DNA of 64,000 nucleotides from Roseovarius nitratireducens (GTDB lineage Bacteria > Pseudomonadota > Alphaproteobacteria > Rhodobacterales > Rhodobacteraceae): contig NZ_PDNI01000058.1 of the NCBI RefSeq assembly GCF_002925845.1, forward strand, positions 260,276-324,275. The letters run 5' to 3'. Numbering within the stretch: position 1 is the stretch's first letter; each line of letters starts with the position of its first letter. Both the position numbers and the translations under genes were made by a program. Shown here in pieces: positions 31,843-40,499 of this stretch. The notes below the pieces were generated by a model. The model was not told where the DNA came from and did not search any database. It saw only the letters and a list, made by a program, of their open reading frames with translations.

Positions 31843-32697
31843 TCAGTCGAGGAATGCCTTTTCCACCACGTATTCCTTGGGTTCTGAATTGGCGCCCTCG
31901 CGCAGCCCGTAATCCTCGAGCATCTTCTTGATCTCGAGGTTGAAGGCGAGGTTGCCGCAGACCATCGCGCGGTCGGTTCCGGGCTCGAGCGGTTTCACGC
32001 CGAGATCATCGAACACCTCGCCCGCGCGCATCAGGTCGGTGATGCGGCCCACCTTGGGGCTCTCCTCGCGCGTCGTGGTGGGGTAATAGCGCAGCTTGTC
32101 GGCAAAGCCTTCACCGATCAGTTCCTCCAGCATCTCGTCGCTGCGGATGCTCTCGATCAGTTCGCGCCCATAGGTCAATTCGCCCACCTCGCGGCAGGTA
32201 TGGGTGAGAATCACCTCCTCGTAATCGGTATAGGTCTGCGGGTCGCGCAGCAGCGAGGCGAAGGGCGCGATGCCGGTGCCGGTGGCAAACAGCCACAGCC
32301 GCTTGCCCGGCAGGAGCGCGTCATGCACCAGCGTGCCCACCGGCTTGGGCCGCAGGATGATCTCGTCGCCCGGCTCGATATGTTGCAGCCGCGAAGTGAG
32401 CGGGCCGTCCTGCACCTTGATCGAGTAGAATTCCAGCTCGTCATCCCAGGACGGCGAGGCGATGGAATAGGCGCGCAGGAGCGGCTTCTCGCGGCCCGTC
32501 TTCTCGTCCTTCTGCATCAGCCCGATCATCACGAACTCGCCGGAGCGAAAGCGCAGGGAGGCAGGCCGTGTCACACGAAAGGCGAACAACCGGTCGGTGT
32601 AATGCCGAACCGAGGTCACGGTCTGCGCGTCGGGCAGGGTCGGGGCCTTGGGGGCCTTGGCGGCGGTGGTCTGGGTCACTGGGCTCATCTCGGTCAT
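31843..32697 (-). CDS. fpr: Ferredoxin-NADP+ reductase
   Basis: 284-residue FAD enzyme. FAD-binding RAYSIASPSWDDELEFYSI near 75-93, NADP-binding ATGTGIAPFASLLRD near 138-152, CGN in the C-terminal half and a C-terminal EKAFLD are those of the bacterial Fpr family. Transfers electrons between NADPH and ferredoxin/flavodoxin; sulfite reductase and P450 systems in this window are possible users. Lies 72 bases after the DUF934 gene, with a TGACCTAGGTCA palindrome in that gap, so it may have its own promoter. Confidence 0.95.
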   Translation of the reverse strand: MTEMSPVTQTTAAKAPKAPTLPDAQTVTSVRHYTDRLFAFRVTRPASLRFRSGEFVMIGLMQKDEKTGREKPLLRAYSIASPSWDDELEFYSIKVQDGPLTSRLQHIEPGDEIILRPKPVGTLVHDALLPGKRLWLFATGTGIAPFASLLRDPQTYTDYEEVILTHTCREVGELTYGRELIESIRSDEMLEELIGEGFADKLRYYPTTTREESPKVGRITDLMRAGEVFDDLGVKPLEPGTDRAMVCGNLAFNLEIKKMLEDYGLREGANSEPKEYVVEKAFLD

Positions 32698-32743
32698 GGT
32701 TCAATCTGCCGGTGCGTCTAAACCGACATCCTCTTCTAATCTT

Positions 32744-32757
32744 TGACCTAGGTCAGG
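32744..32757. promoter_or_regulatory. FNR/Crp-type palindrome upstream of fpr
   Basis: TTGACCTAGGTCAG contains a perfect 12-base palindrome TGACCTAGGTCA and matches TTGAC-N4-GTCAN, close to the FNR consensus TTGAT-N4-ATCAA. It is 47 bases upstream of the fpr ATG. Confidence 0.45.
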
Positions 32758-32769
32758 TGAAGGCGATAT

Positions 32770-33174
32770 TCAGCCCCGCAGCCGCGATTGATAGTCATGC
32801 GCCTGCCAGTTGGCGCGGAACTGCCACTGATCCTGCGGCTGACGGGCGGCGATCTCGTCGCTGATCTCGACCTCGTCAAAGCCCGAACGCCGCGCCATCG
32901 CGTATTGATCGGCGATCACATGGCCACCGGCGCGCAGCCGCCCCTTGTAGCCCATGAGCCGCAGCCGCCGCGCGATGCTAAAGCCGCGCCCGTCGGCGAA
33001 GGAGGAGAAGTTCACGCGGATGAGCGGCGTGTCGCGGAGCCGTCCGGCGAGTTCCATCGGGTCGGCGCTCGCGGGCAGATTGATGCCCACGCCGGGGCGG
33101 GCATCCTCGAGCGCCACGATGGGCGCGGTCCAGTCATCGGGGCCAAAGCCCCGGTCGGTGACGATGGTGCTCAT
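32770..33174 (-). CDS. DUF934 protein of the sulfite-reduction operon
   Basis: 134 residues (MSTIVTDRGFGPDDW). The DUF934 family is a small protein regularly encoded behind cysI/cysH; PLIRVNFSSFADGRGFSIARRLR and GHVIADQYAMARRSGFDEVEI are its conserved blocks. It is thought to assist sulfite reduction but no activity is known. ATG overlaps the cysH stop by four bases. Confidence 0.9.
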   Translation of the reverse strand: MSTIVTDRGFGPDDWTAPIVALEDARPGVGINLPASADPMELAGRLRDTPLIRVNFSSFADGRGFSIARRLRLMGYKGRLRAGGHVIADQYAMARRSGFDEVEISDEIAARQPQDQWQFRANWQAHDYQSRLRG

Positions 33175-33905
33175 GCGGAGACTCCTTTGCGAATGACGCG
33201 GCCATCCACGATGTGGATGCCGCACTCGGACTTGTCGTGGTCGCGCCAGCGGCCTGCGCGCGGGTCTTCTCCCGCGCTGACGGGGGTGGTGCAGGGCATG
33301 CAGCCGATGGACGGGTAGCCACGCGCCACCAGCGGGTGCCGGGGCAGGCGGTTTTCTTCCATGTAGGTCTGGACGTCCTCGCGTGCCCAGTGGGCCAGCG
33401 GGTTGACCTTGATGCGCCCGGTACCCTCTTCGATCTCGAAAAACTCGAGCGCCGCGCGCGTGCCCGCCTGGTAGCGCTTGCGCCCGGTGATCCAGCCGTC
33501 GAAGCCGTCGAGCGCACGCAGGAGCGGCCGTGTCTTGCGCAGCGCGCAGCAGGCGTCGGGATCGCGCCGGTGCAGGGTGGAGTCGGGGTCGGTCTGCGCA
33601 AGGTCGCCCGCCCCGGGGCTGATGATACGCAGATCGCGCAAGGCCAGCCGCTCGGCCAGCTCTTGCTGGTAGACCAGCGTCTCGGCGAACAGCATCTCCG
33701 TGTCGATGAAGATCACCGGCGTCGCCGGGCGCGTCACCGCCACCATGTGCAGCAGCACCACCGACTCGGCGCCAAAGCTCGACACCAGCGCCAGCCGCCC
33801 CGCCTCGGGATCGGCGAGCGCGTGGGCGAGCACCGAGCTTGCCGAATGGTGGCGATAGCGCGCGTTGAGCGCGGCCACCCGGTCTGTCAGCTCACTCTGC
33901 GGCAT
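33171..33905 (-). CDS. cysH: Phosphoadenylyl/adenylyl-sulfate reductase, APS-type cysteines
   Basis: 244 residues. PP-loop-like LVSSFGAESVVLLHMV near 39-54, CCALRK in the middle, CMPCT near 205 and SECGIH at the C-terminus. The CC...CxxC pair is the [4Fe-4S] ligand set of APS reductases, so the enzyme should reduce adenylyl sulfate directly; the ECGIH cysteine forms the thiosulfonate intermediate. Start overlaps the end of cysI by 14 bases. Confidence 0.93.
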   Translation of the reverse strand: MPQSELTDRVAALNARYRHHSASSVLAHALADPEAGRLALVSSFGAESVVLLHMVAVTRPATPVIFIDTEMLFAETLVYQQELAERLALRDLRIISPGAGDLAQTDPDSTLHRRDPDACCALRKTRPLLRALDGFDGWITGRKRYQAGTRAALEFFEIEEGTGRIKVNPLAHWAREDVQTYMEENRLPRHPLVARGYPSIGCMPCTTPVSAGEDPRAGRWRDHDKSECGIHIVDGRVIRKGVSA

Positions 33906-35562
33906 GGGCGCGGGCCTCGTGATCGTAGAGCGCGGATTTGAACGGGGCCATCCCGAGCCGGGTATAGGCCTGCAGGAATGTCTCGTCGGGCCCCTCGCGC
34001 AGGTCGAGATAGGCGAGGATCAACCGCTCCACCGCCGGCACGATCTCGTCATAGGCGAAACCGGGGCCGGTGCGGGTGCCGACTGCCGTGCTCTCCGACG
34101 CGTCGCCGCCGAGGGTGATCTGGTAGTTCTCCACCCCCGCGCGGTCGAGGCCGAGAATGCCGATATGCCCCACGTGGTGGTGGCCGCAGGCATTGATGCA
34201 GCCCGAGATCTTGATTTGCAGATGGCCTACATCGTGCTCGATCTTCAGCTCTTCGAGCCGTGTCGCGATACCTTGCGCCACGGGGATCGAGCGCGCGGTC
34301 GCGAGCGCGCAGTAATCCATGCCGGGGCAGGCGATGATATCGGAGGCGAGGCCGATATTGCCGGTGGCAAGCCCCGCCTCGCGCAGGGCGGCGTGGACCG
34401 CCGGTATGTCGGCCAACGCCACATGCGGCAGCACGAGGTTCTGCGCGTGGCTCACGCGGATGTCGTCGTGCCCATACTGCTCCGCCAGGTCGGCCACCAG
34501 CCGCATCTGATCGGCCGAGGCGTCGCCGGGCGTCGCGCCATGCGCCTTGAGGCTGATGCTGACGATACCGTGATCGGGATGCCGGTGCGGCACCACATTG
34601 GTATCCGCCCAGGCGCGGAACACCGGGTCTGTGACGCGCGCGGCGTAATAGGGGGCGGCATCGCGCTCGGAGAGCGTGGGCGTGACGAAGCGCGCGCGGA
34701 TATCACTGAGCCACGCCTGATCGACGCCCGTGAACGCCGCGCGGCGATCGGGAAACTCTGCCTCGACCTCGTCGCGGAAAGCGTCGAGCCCGTTCTCGTG
34801 CACGGTGATCTTGATCCGCGCCTTGTACTTGTTGTCGCGCCGACCAAGGCGGTTATAGGTGGCGACCGTCGCCTCGAGATAGGGCAGCAGGTCGGCCTCC
34901 GGCAGGAACTCGCGCAGGAGCCGCGCCACCATCGGCGTGCGCCCCATGCCGCCGCCGACCCAGATCTCGTAGCCGCGCGCGCCGTCCCGCTCGACGATCT
35001 TCACGCCGATATCGTGGCTTTTCATCACCGCGCGGTCGGTTTCGGACGCGATGACCGCGATCTTGAACTTTCGCGGCAGAAATTGAAACTCAGGATGGTC
35101 GGTGGACCATTGCCGGATTAGTTCCGCCACCGGGCGGGGATCGGTTATCTCGTCCGGCGCGGCCCCCGCGAAATGGTCCGAGGTCACGTTGCGGATGGTG
35201 TTGCCGCTGGTCTGGATGGCGTGCATCCCGACGTCGGCCAGCGCGTCGAGCATGTCCGGAACATCACGCAGTTTCGGCCAGTTATACTGGATGTTGGTTC
35301 GGGTGGTGAAATGGCCATAGCCCTTGTCCCACCGTTCGGCGAGATAGGCCAGTTGCCGCATCTTCGCGGCGTCGAGCGAGCCGTAGGGCACCGCCACCCG
35401 CAGCATGTAGGCGTGCAGTTGCAGGTAAAGCCCGTTCATCAGGCGCAGCGGCCTGAACTCGTCCTCGGTAAGGTGGCCGTCGATCCGCCGCTCGACCTGC
35501 GCGCGGAACTGGCGGTTGCGCTCGGCGAGAAAGGCGGTGTCGAACTCGGTATAGCGATACAT
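33892..35562 (-). CDS. cysI: Nitrite/sulfite reductase, sirohaem [4Fe-4S] type
   Basis: 556 residues from ATG 35560-35562 (MYRYTEFDTAFLAERNRQ). Two ferredoxin-reductase-like repeats; the cluster and sirohaem ligands are the CPGMDYC and GCINACGHH cysteines near 428-434 and 471-477. The context with cysH and cobA makes it the assimilatory sulfite reductase, six electrons to sulfide. No flavoprotein subunit is present, so ferredoxin, reduced through fpr nearby, is the likely donor. Confidence 0.94.
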   Translation of the reverse strand: MYRYTEFDTAFLAERNRQFRAQVERRIDGHLTEDEFRPLRLMNGLYLQLHAYMLRVAVPYGSLDAAKMRQLAYLAERWDKGYGHFTTRTNIQYNWPKLRDVPDMLDALADVGMHAIQTSGNTIRNVTSDHFAGAAPDEITDPRPVAELIRQWSTDHPEFQFLPRKFKIAVIASETDRAVMKSHDIGVKIVERDGARGYEIWVGGGMGRTPMVARLLREFLPEADLLPYLEATVATYNRLGRRDNKYKARIKITVHENGLDAFRDEVEAEFPDRRAAFTGVDQAWLSDIRARFVTPTLSERDAAPYYAARVTDPVFRAWADTNVVPHRHPDHGIVSISLKAHGATPGDASADQMRLVADLAEQYGHDDIRVSHAQNLVLPHVALADIPAVHAALREAGLATGNIGLASDIIACPGMDYCALATARSIPVAQGIATRLEELKIEHDVGHLQIKISGCINACGHHHVGHIGILGLDRAGVENYQITLGGDASESTAVGTRTGPGFAYDEIVPAVERLILAYLDLREGPDETFLQAYTRLGMAPFKSALYDHEARAHAAE

Positions 35563-35590
35563 CTTCGGTCTCCTGCGCGTGTCGCGTGGG

Positions 35591-35902
35591 TCAGGCGCGG
35601 CGCAGCCCTTCGGACTGCTTGCCGTGAAAGCGGTTGGAGGGGCCGGTGGCGCGGAACGCCTCTCGGAAATGGGCGGGCTCGGGGCCGCTCGCGCCGGGGC
35701 GCATGTCGGCGAGATAGGCACCGACCACCTCGGATGTGCGGGCCTGCGCCTGCAACAGGCGCAGATCGGCATCGGCCTCGTCGGTCAGCAGCTCGGCCTC
35801 GGCGAGGTCACGCGTCCAGCGGTCATCGGTGGTGAGATAGACCACATCGCCCTCGACGAGGGCATTGGCGGTGACGACCTTGGGGGTGAAGGCGCGGGGC
35901 AT
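35591..35902 (-). CDS. DUF2849 protein
   Basis: 103 residues starting MPRAFTPKVVTANALVEGDVVYLTTDDRW, a small beta-rich protein of the DUF2849 family, found mainly between cobA/cysG and cysI in alphaproteobacteria. Function unknown, presumably accessory to sulfite reduction. Begins one base after the cobA stop; an in-frame TTG nine bases earlier is a less likely start as it abuts the AGGAG. Confidence 0.88.
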   Translation of the reverse strand: MPRAFTPKVVTANALVEGDVVYLTTDDRWTRDLAEAELLTDEADADLRLLQAQARTSEVVGAYLADMRPGASGPEPAHFREAFRATGPSNRFHGKQSEGLRRA

Positions 35903-35903
35903 G

Positions 35904-36692
35904 TCAGGCAAGCTCCTGTCTGGTCAGCGGGGTCGTTTGCGGAATGCGGGCACGGGCCTCGCGCGGGGCGAGCCCGAGGAAGGTGAGCGCCGGGCCGTCC
36001 AGCCCGGCATCGGCCAGGTCGGTGGGCCAGTCGGCCAGCGTGGTGGCGAGGATGCGCTCGTCGGCGCGGGCGGCGTTCTCGACCAGGGTCACAGGCGTGT
36101 CGGGGGCCGCGCCGTGCATCATCAGCCGGCCCTGCACGAAGCGTGCGGCGCGCTTGGCCATGTAGAGGGCCGCCACCTCGCCCGGGTGGGCCAGCGCGCG
36201 CCAGTCGTGATCGGCAAAGCCCTGCATGTCATGGCCGGTGAGCAGCCGCAGGCCGGAGTTGCGCCCGCGTTGCGTCAGGCTCTGGCCGATGGCGGCGGCA
36301 GCGGCCGAGGCTGCGGTGACGCCGGGCACGATCTCGTAGGGCAGGCCGGCCGCCTCGAGCGCCGCAATCTCCTCGTCGAGGCGTCCAAACAGCACCGGGT
36401 CGCCGCCCTTGAGCCGCACGACCCGCGCGCCGGTGAGCGCGTGGCCGGTGATGAGCGCGTTGATCGCCTCTTGCGGCGTGGTGGGGCCGAACCCCTGCTT
36501 GCCTGCGGCGATCACGTGGGCGCCCGCGCGGGCGAGCGCGAGGATGTCGCCGCTCACCAGCCGGTCATGGATCACCACGTCCGCCGCCTCGATCAGCCGC
36601 AGCGCACGGATGGTGAGCAAGTCGATGCCGCCGGGGCCCGCGCCGACGAGGGCGACGGGGGTTACAGGGCGGTGGGCGAGTTGGCTGGGCAT
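35904..36692 (-). CDS. cobA: Uroporphyrinogen-III C-methyltransferase
   Basis: 262 residues from ATG 36690-36692. VALVGAGPGGIDLLTIRALRLIEAADVVIHDRLVS, VVRLKGGDPVLFGRLDEEI and GVTAASAAAAAIGQSLT are SUMT hallmarks. Makes precorrin-2, precursor of the sirohaem used by the downstream sulfite reductase. The CysG dehydrogenase/chelatase half is absent; the CbiX-like protein at 27 kb could provide chelation. First gene of the operon cobA-DUF2849-cysI-cysH-DUF934. Confidence 0.93.
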   Translation of the reverse strand: MPSQLAHRPVTPVALVGAGPGGIDLLTIRALRLIEAADVVIHDRLVSGDILALARAGAHVIAAGKQGFGPTTPQEAINALITGHALTGARVVRLKGGDPVLFGRLDEEIAALEAAGLPYEIVPGVTAASAAAAAIGQSLTQRGRNSGLRLLTGHDMQGFADHDWRALAHPGEVAALYMAKRAARFVQGRLMMHGAAPDTPVTLVENAARADERILATTLADWPTDLADAGLDGPALTFLGLAPREARARIPQTTPLTRQELA

Positions 36693-36734
36693 GGCGACAT
36701 GGGTCCGGGGCTGTTTGACTTCACCATGAATATA

Positions 36735-36745
36735 GGAAATATTCC
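36735..36745. promoter_or_regulatory. Inverted repeat GGAA-N3-TTCC in the cobA/lrp divergent region
   Basis: GGAAATATTCC lies in an AT-rich patch 43 bases before cobA and 94 bases before the lrp-like gene; with flanks it reads AGGAA-ATA-TTCCC. Candidate site for the divergent Lrp-type regulator. Confidence 0.4.
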
Positions 36746-36838
36746 CTCTAGAACGCCAGATGCCGCAAGCAATAAGGACATACGTTCCATTTTGACGGGG
36801 ATCGTGGTGGGGTGTTCCAGTTTTGGAGGGCAGGTGGA

Positions 36839-37300
36839 ATGACGATCCGGATAGATGAGCTTGACCGGAAAATCCTAGGGCAGTTGCAGCGCGATGCGGC
36901 GCAGTCGCTCGACGATATTGCCCGCGCCGTGGGCTCCTCGAAAACACCAGTGTGGAACCGCGTCCGCAAGATGCGCGAGGCGGGCGTCATCCGTCAGCAG
37001 ACGGTGCTGCTCGACCCCGAGGCGTTGGGGCTGGAGGCGTGTTTCTTCGTGCTGGTACGGACGTCGGAGCATGACGCGGAGTGGCAGGCGAAGTTCTTGG
37101 AAACGTTGAAGAAACGCCCCGAGGTCATGGAGGCGCACCGGCTTGCGGGCGATATCGACTACATCCTGAAGGTCCGTGTCACCAATGCCCGGGCCTATGA
37201 CGTGTTCTACCAGGCGCTGATCGCGGAGGTGAAGATACACACGGTCACGGCGCTGCTGTCGATGGAGGAGATCAAGTCGACCACGATGCTGCCGCTGTGA
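36839..37300 (+). CDS. Lrp/AsnC-family regulator
   Basis: 153 residues from ATG 36839, GGAGGG upstream. Helix-turn-helix IDELDRKILGQLQRDAAQSLDDIARAVGSSKTPVWNRVRKM then an RAM domain with HRLAGDIDYILKVRV. Divergent from the cobA-cys operon, which it probably controls; such Lrp proteins next to cys genes in this order are taken to respond to sulfur amino acids. Confidence 0.9.
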   Translation: MTIRIDELDRKILGQLQRDAAQSLDDIARAVGSSKTPVWNRVRKMREAGVIRQQTVLLDPEALGLEACFFVLVRTSEHDAEWQAKFLETLKKRPEVMEAHRLAGDIDYILKVRVTNARAYDVFYQALIAEVKIHTVTALLSMEEIKSTTMLPL

Positions 37301-37309
37301 GCGGGGAAT

Positions 37310-37372
37310 GGGGGCGCTGCCCCCGCCGACCCTGCGGGTCGACTCCCTCGGAATATTTTTGGCAAGATGAAG
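37310..37372. repeat. Intergenic stem-loop tract, Roseobacter-type 3' element
   Basis: GGGGGC-GCT-GCCCCC (37310-37324), GACCC-TGC-GGGTC (37328-37340) and then CGGAATATTTTTGGCAAGATGAAG (to about 37372; longest word quoted in part). A similar degenerate tail GGGGTATTTGGCCCAAGAAGAAG-like sequence stands at 62400-62425. Probably a family of intergenic elements that also serve as terminators. Confidence 0.45.
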
Positions 37373-37381
37373 CCGCGCGAG

Positions 37382-38134
37382 TTAAGCGGTGGCTTCCAGG
37401 GCGTTGATAATGGGGGAGAAATCGGCGGCCTTGAGGCTCGCGCCGCCGACCAGGGCGCCGTCCACATTGGCGATGCCAAATATCCCGGCGGCGTTGCCGG
37501 GCTTGACCGACCCGCCGTAGAGCAGTCGCAGCGCGGCGGCCTCTGTCTCGCCAAGTCGCTCGCTGAGCAGGCTGCGTATGAGGCCGTGGATCTCGGCGAT
37601 CTGCGCCTCGGTCGGGGTGAGGCCGGTGCCGATGGCCCAGACCGGCTCGTAGGCGAGGACGGTGTTGGCGGCGGTGGCGCTGTCGGGCAGGGAAGCGTGC
37701 AGATCGGTGGCGATGATTTCAAGGGTTTGCGCGGCCTCGCGCTGGGCGAGCGTCTCGCCGAGGCAGATCACCGTCGTGAGCCCCGCAGCGTGGGCCGAGT
37801 GTGCCTTTTCGGAGATCAACTCATTGGTTTCACTATGATTTTCCCGACGTTCGGAATGGCCGAGGATGACCGCCGTTGCCCCCGCATCGGCCAGCATCGG
37901 GGCCGAGATATCGCCGGTGTGTGCGCCCGAGGCGGCGGCGTGGCAATCCTGCGCGCCGATCATCACGGCGCTGTCGGCGGCAAGGACCGCGGCCCGCGCG
38001 AGGAGCGTTGCGGGCGGGCAGAGAAGGATATCGGCGCCGGGCGCGGGATGGGCGGTGACGAGCGCGGCGATCTCGGTCAGGCTGGCATTGGTGCCGTGCA
38101 TCTTCCAATTGCCGGCGGCGAGTTTGCGTTTCAT
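37382..38134 (-). CDS. tpiA: Triosephosphate isomerase
   Basis: 250 residues. N-terminal AAGNWKMHG carries the substrate lysine, VILGHSERR the electrophilic histidine, and [11 protein letters not shown] the catalytic glutamate. Interconverts dihydroxyacetone phosphate and glyceraldehyde 3-phosphate, the substrate of the two gap enzymes. Stands alone, convergent with the lrp gene. Confidence 0.97.
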   Translation of the reverse strand: MKRKLAAGNWKMHGTNASLTEIAALVTAHPAPGADILLCPPATLLARAAVLAADSAVMIGAQDCHAAASGAHTGDISAPMLADAGATAVILGHSERRENHSETNELISEKAHSAHAAGLTTVICLGETLAQREAAQTLEIIATDLHASLPDSATAANTVLAYEPVWAIGTGLTPTEAQIAEIHGLIRSLLSERLGETEAAALRLLYGGSVKPGNAAGIFGIANVDGALVGGASLKAADFSPIINALEATA

Positions 38135-38172
38135 GAAAAATCGCCTTTTGGCAATGAGTTACGCGGCTAAGC

Positions 38173-38523
38173 TTACATATCTGCGAACTTGATCGACTCT
38201 CCGCAGCCGCAAGATTCGGTGACGTTGGGGTTGTTGAAGACGAAGCCTGATTCCAAGAGCGAGGTCTGGTAGTCGAGCTCGGTGCCAAACAGGAACATCT
38301 GTGCCATCGGGGCGATCAACACGCGCGCGCCGTCCTGTTCGACCACTTCATCGTGGGGGTCAGCCTCGGTCACATACTCCATCGTGTATTCCATGCCTGC
38401 ACAGCCGCCCTTCTTGACGCCGATGCGCAGGCCCTGATGGCCGTCGCGGTCCATCAGTTTCGCGATCTGCGTGGCGGCGGCCGGTGTCATCGAGACAGCC
38501 TGCTTTCCCGGGATGCCGAACAT
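38173..38523 (-). CDS. HesB/IscA-family Fe-S assembly protein
   Basis: 116 residues. The A-type carrier pattern is complete: LRIGVKKGGCAGMEYTME then NPNVTESCGCGESI, giving the three conserved cysteines. Delivers or assembles Fe-S clusters. Follows the DUF59 gene by 29 bases, an arrangement typical of SUF-type assembly loci, although the main suf genes are outside the window. Confidence 0.93.
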   Translation of the reverse strand: MFGIPGKQAVSMTPAAATQIAKLMDRDGHQGLRIGVKKGGCAGMEYTMEYVTEADPHDEVVEQDGARVLIAPMAQMFLFGTELDYQTSLLESGFVFNNPNVTESCGCGESIKFADM

Positions 38524-38552
38524 GAGGATATCCTTCCAGTTCGTTGATTTCG

Positions 38553-38912
38553 TTACATGAAGCCCAGCTCAAGCCGGGCCTCGTCGGACATCATGTCCAT
38601 CCCCCAGGGTGGCTCCCAGGTGAGTTGGACATCGACCTGTTTCACTCCAGGCAGGGGCTCGATCGCGTCGGCGACCCAGCCGGGCATTTCGCCCGCGACC
38701 GGGCAGCCCGGCGCGGTCAGCGTCATCACAACCCCGACCGCGTTTTCGGGTGAGATGTCGATCGTGTAGATCAGCCCGAGATCGTAGATATTCACAGGGA
38801 TTTCAGGGTCATAGACGGAGCGACAGGCCTCTACCACCTGGTCGTAGAGCGGGTGATCGGTGCTGGAGGGCGCGATCAGCGGCGCGCCTTCGAGGGGCTC
38901 TGTTGCGGTCAT
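38553..38912 (-). CDS. DUF59/MIP18-like Fe-S assembly protein (SufT-like)
   Basis: 119 residues. VYDPEIPVNIYDLGLIYTIDI and LTAPGCPVAGEMPGWV, with the single conserved cysteine, define the DUF59/MIP18 family that matures Fe-S proteins. The C-terminal LTWEPPWGMDMMSDEARLELGFM is the typical SUF-linked ending. Co-transcribed with the HesB/IscA gene. Confidence 0.92.
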   Translation of the reverse strand: MTATEPLEGAPLIAPSSTDHPLYDQVVEACRSVYDPEIPVNIYDLGLIYTIDISPENAVGVVMTLTAPGCPVAGEMPGWVADAIEPLPGVKQVDVQLTWEPPWGMDMMSDEARLELGFM

Positions 38913-38978
38913 GACGGACGGCTCCTGCAGTGTTTCCGATAAAACATATAAGGTTTAACCCCGCCCGCGTCCAGAGGG

Positions 38979-39015
38979 CGAACCGCACGGTTCGACGCAC
39001 GAACCGCACGGTTCG
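38979..39015. repeat. Pair of CGAACCGCACGGTTCG palindromes at 21-bp spacing (copy 2)
   Basis: Two identical perfect 16-base palindromes at 38979-38994 and 39000-39015, start to start 21 bases, lying 8 to 44 bases past the stop of the rimK-like gene. Same GAACC-N4-GGTTC core and same period as at 20762-20796. Confidence 0.75.
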
Positions 39016-39022
39016 AGGGGGA

Positions 39023-40432
39023 TCACCGTGCGGTGGTCTTGCGCCGCCGGACCGGGGCGGGGCGCACCCGCGTCTCGATCATCTCATAGAGCGCGCCGGT
39101 GATGTTCTTGCCGGTCGAGGTCTCGATCCCCTCGAAGCCGGGAGAGGAGTTGACCTCGAGCACCTTGGGCCCGGTTTCTGAGCGCAGGAGGTCCACGCCC
39201 GCCATGTTGAGATCGAACACGCGGGCGGCGCGGATCGCGGTCTCGCGCTCGGCCTTGGTGATTCGCACCGATTTGGCCGATCCGCCGCGATGCAGGTTGG
39301 AGCGGAAATCGCCCTCGGCCCCGGTGCGTTTCATCGAGGCCACGACCTTGCCGCCGATCACGAGGCAGCGGATATCCTCGCCCGCCGCTTCGCGCACGAA
39401 ATCCTGCACGAGGAAATTGGCCTTGAGGCCGCGGAAGGCGTCGATCACCGATTCGGCGGCCTTTTTCGTCTCGGCCAACACCACGCCCTTGCCTTGCGTC
39501 GATTCCAGCAGCTTGACGATCAGCGGCGCGGTGCCGACGAGGCCGATCAGGTTGCCGGTATCCTTGGGCGAGGCGGCGAAGGCGGTGTTGGGCATGCCGA
39601 CCTGCGCGCGCGCCATCAACTGGTGGGCGTAGAGCTTGTCGCGGCTGGCGATGATACCCGCGGAGGTGTTGGCGCAGAAGGTGCCGATCGTCTCGAACTG
39701 TCGGATCACGGCGGCGCCATAGGCGGTGACGGAGGCGCCGATACGCGGGATCACGGCGTCGTAGCGCGGCAGGCGCTTGCCGTCGTAATGCACCTCGGGC
39801 GCGAGCGCGTTGATCGCCATGTAGCAGCGGGTGGTGTCGATCACCTCTACGGTGTGGCCGCGCGCCTCGCCTTCCTCGACCAGACGGCGGGTGGAATAAT
39901 TGTTCTCGCGGCTGAGCACGGCGATGCGCAGGGCGCGCTTGGGCTGGACGGCGCGCATTTTCGACGTGTGGTAAACATCATAGCTGAGCTCGGGCTGCAG
40001 GAAGCGGTCGGTGGCGACGATGGAGATGTGATCCTTGAGCGCCTGCCGCCCGAGCAGCATCCGGCTGGTCATGGTGGAGCGGTTGGTGAGGGTGATCTCT
40101 ATGGGCCAGCTATCGCCGTTCACCGCGAGCACGCTCTGGATCACGTAGCGCAATTCGCGCTCGCCGTTGGAAGAGGCCACCTCGCGCCGGTCGAGGATCG
40201 GTGCGGAGCAGGGGATCACGAGATCGTCGCGCCCCGGGATCGGGTGGACGGTGAAGCGCACCTTGGGTTTCGAGGAGGGGCCGAAGGTCTCGATATCGAA
40301 GGCATGGAGCGCCGAAGTGCGCGCGCCGGTATCGACCTTGGCCTTCAGTGCGGGCACGCCAAGATCGGGCAGCGATATCCATTCCTCCCAGCCGAATTGC
40401 AGCGGCTGGGGTGGTGTGGGCGTGTCGCTCAT
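39023..40432 (-). CDS. rimK: RimK-type ATP-grasp ligase with N-terminal retropepsin-like domain
   Basis: 469 residues from ATG 40430-40432, GGAGG upstream. Residues about 10-155 form an ATP-dependent-zinc-protease/RimB-like domain with the aspartic-protease-like [12 protein letters not shown] at 34-45. Residues from about 170 are a RimK glutamate-ligase ATP-grasp: [34 protein letters not shown] and [14 protein letters not shown]. RimK adds glutamates to ribosomal protein S6 in enterobacteria; the fused domain would regulate or reverse this. Divergent from tgt. Confidence 0.9.
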   Translation of the reverse strand: MSDTPTPPQPLQFGWEEWISLPDLGVPALKAKVDTGARTSALHAFDIETFGPSSKPKVRFTVHPIPGRDDLVIPCSAPILDRREVASSNGERELRYVIQSVLAVNGDSWPIEITLTNRSTMTSRMLLGRQALKDHISIVATDRFLQPELSYDVYHTSKMRAVQPKRALRIAVLSRENNYSTRRLVEEGEARGHTVEVIDTTRCYMAINALAPEVHYDGKRLPRYDAVIPRIGASVTAYGAAVIRQFETIGTFCANTSAGIIASRDKLYAHQLMARAQVGMPNTAFAASPKDTGNLIGLVGTAPLIVKLLESTQGKGVVLAETKKAAESVIDAFRGLKANFLVQDFVREAAGEDIRCLVIGGKVVASMKRTGAEGDFRSNLHRGGSAKSVRITKAERETAIRAARVFDLNMAGVDLLRSETGPKVLEVNSSPGFEGIETSTGKNITGALYEMIETRVRPAPVRRRKTTAR

Positions 40433-40499
40433 GGGCGCGGCCTCCTTGTCATGGTCGCGGATTCGTCGGATATGGTGCCGCTCTGTTACGGGAAGCGGT

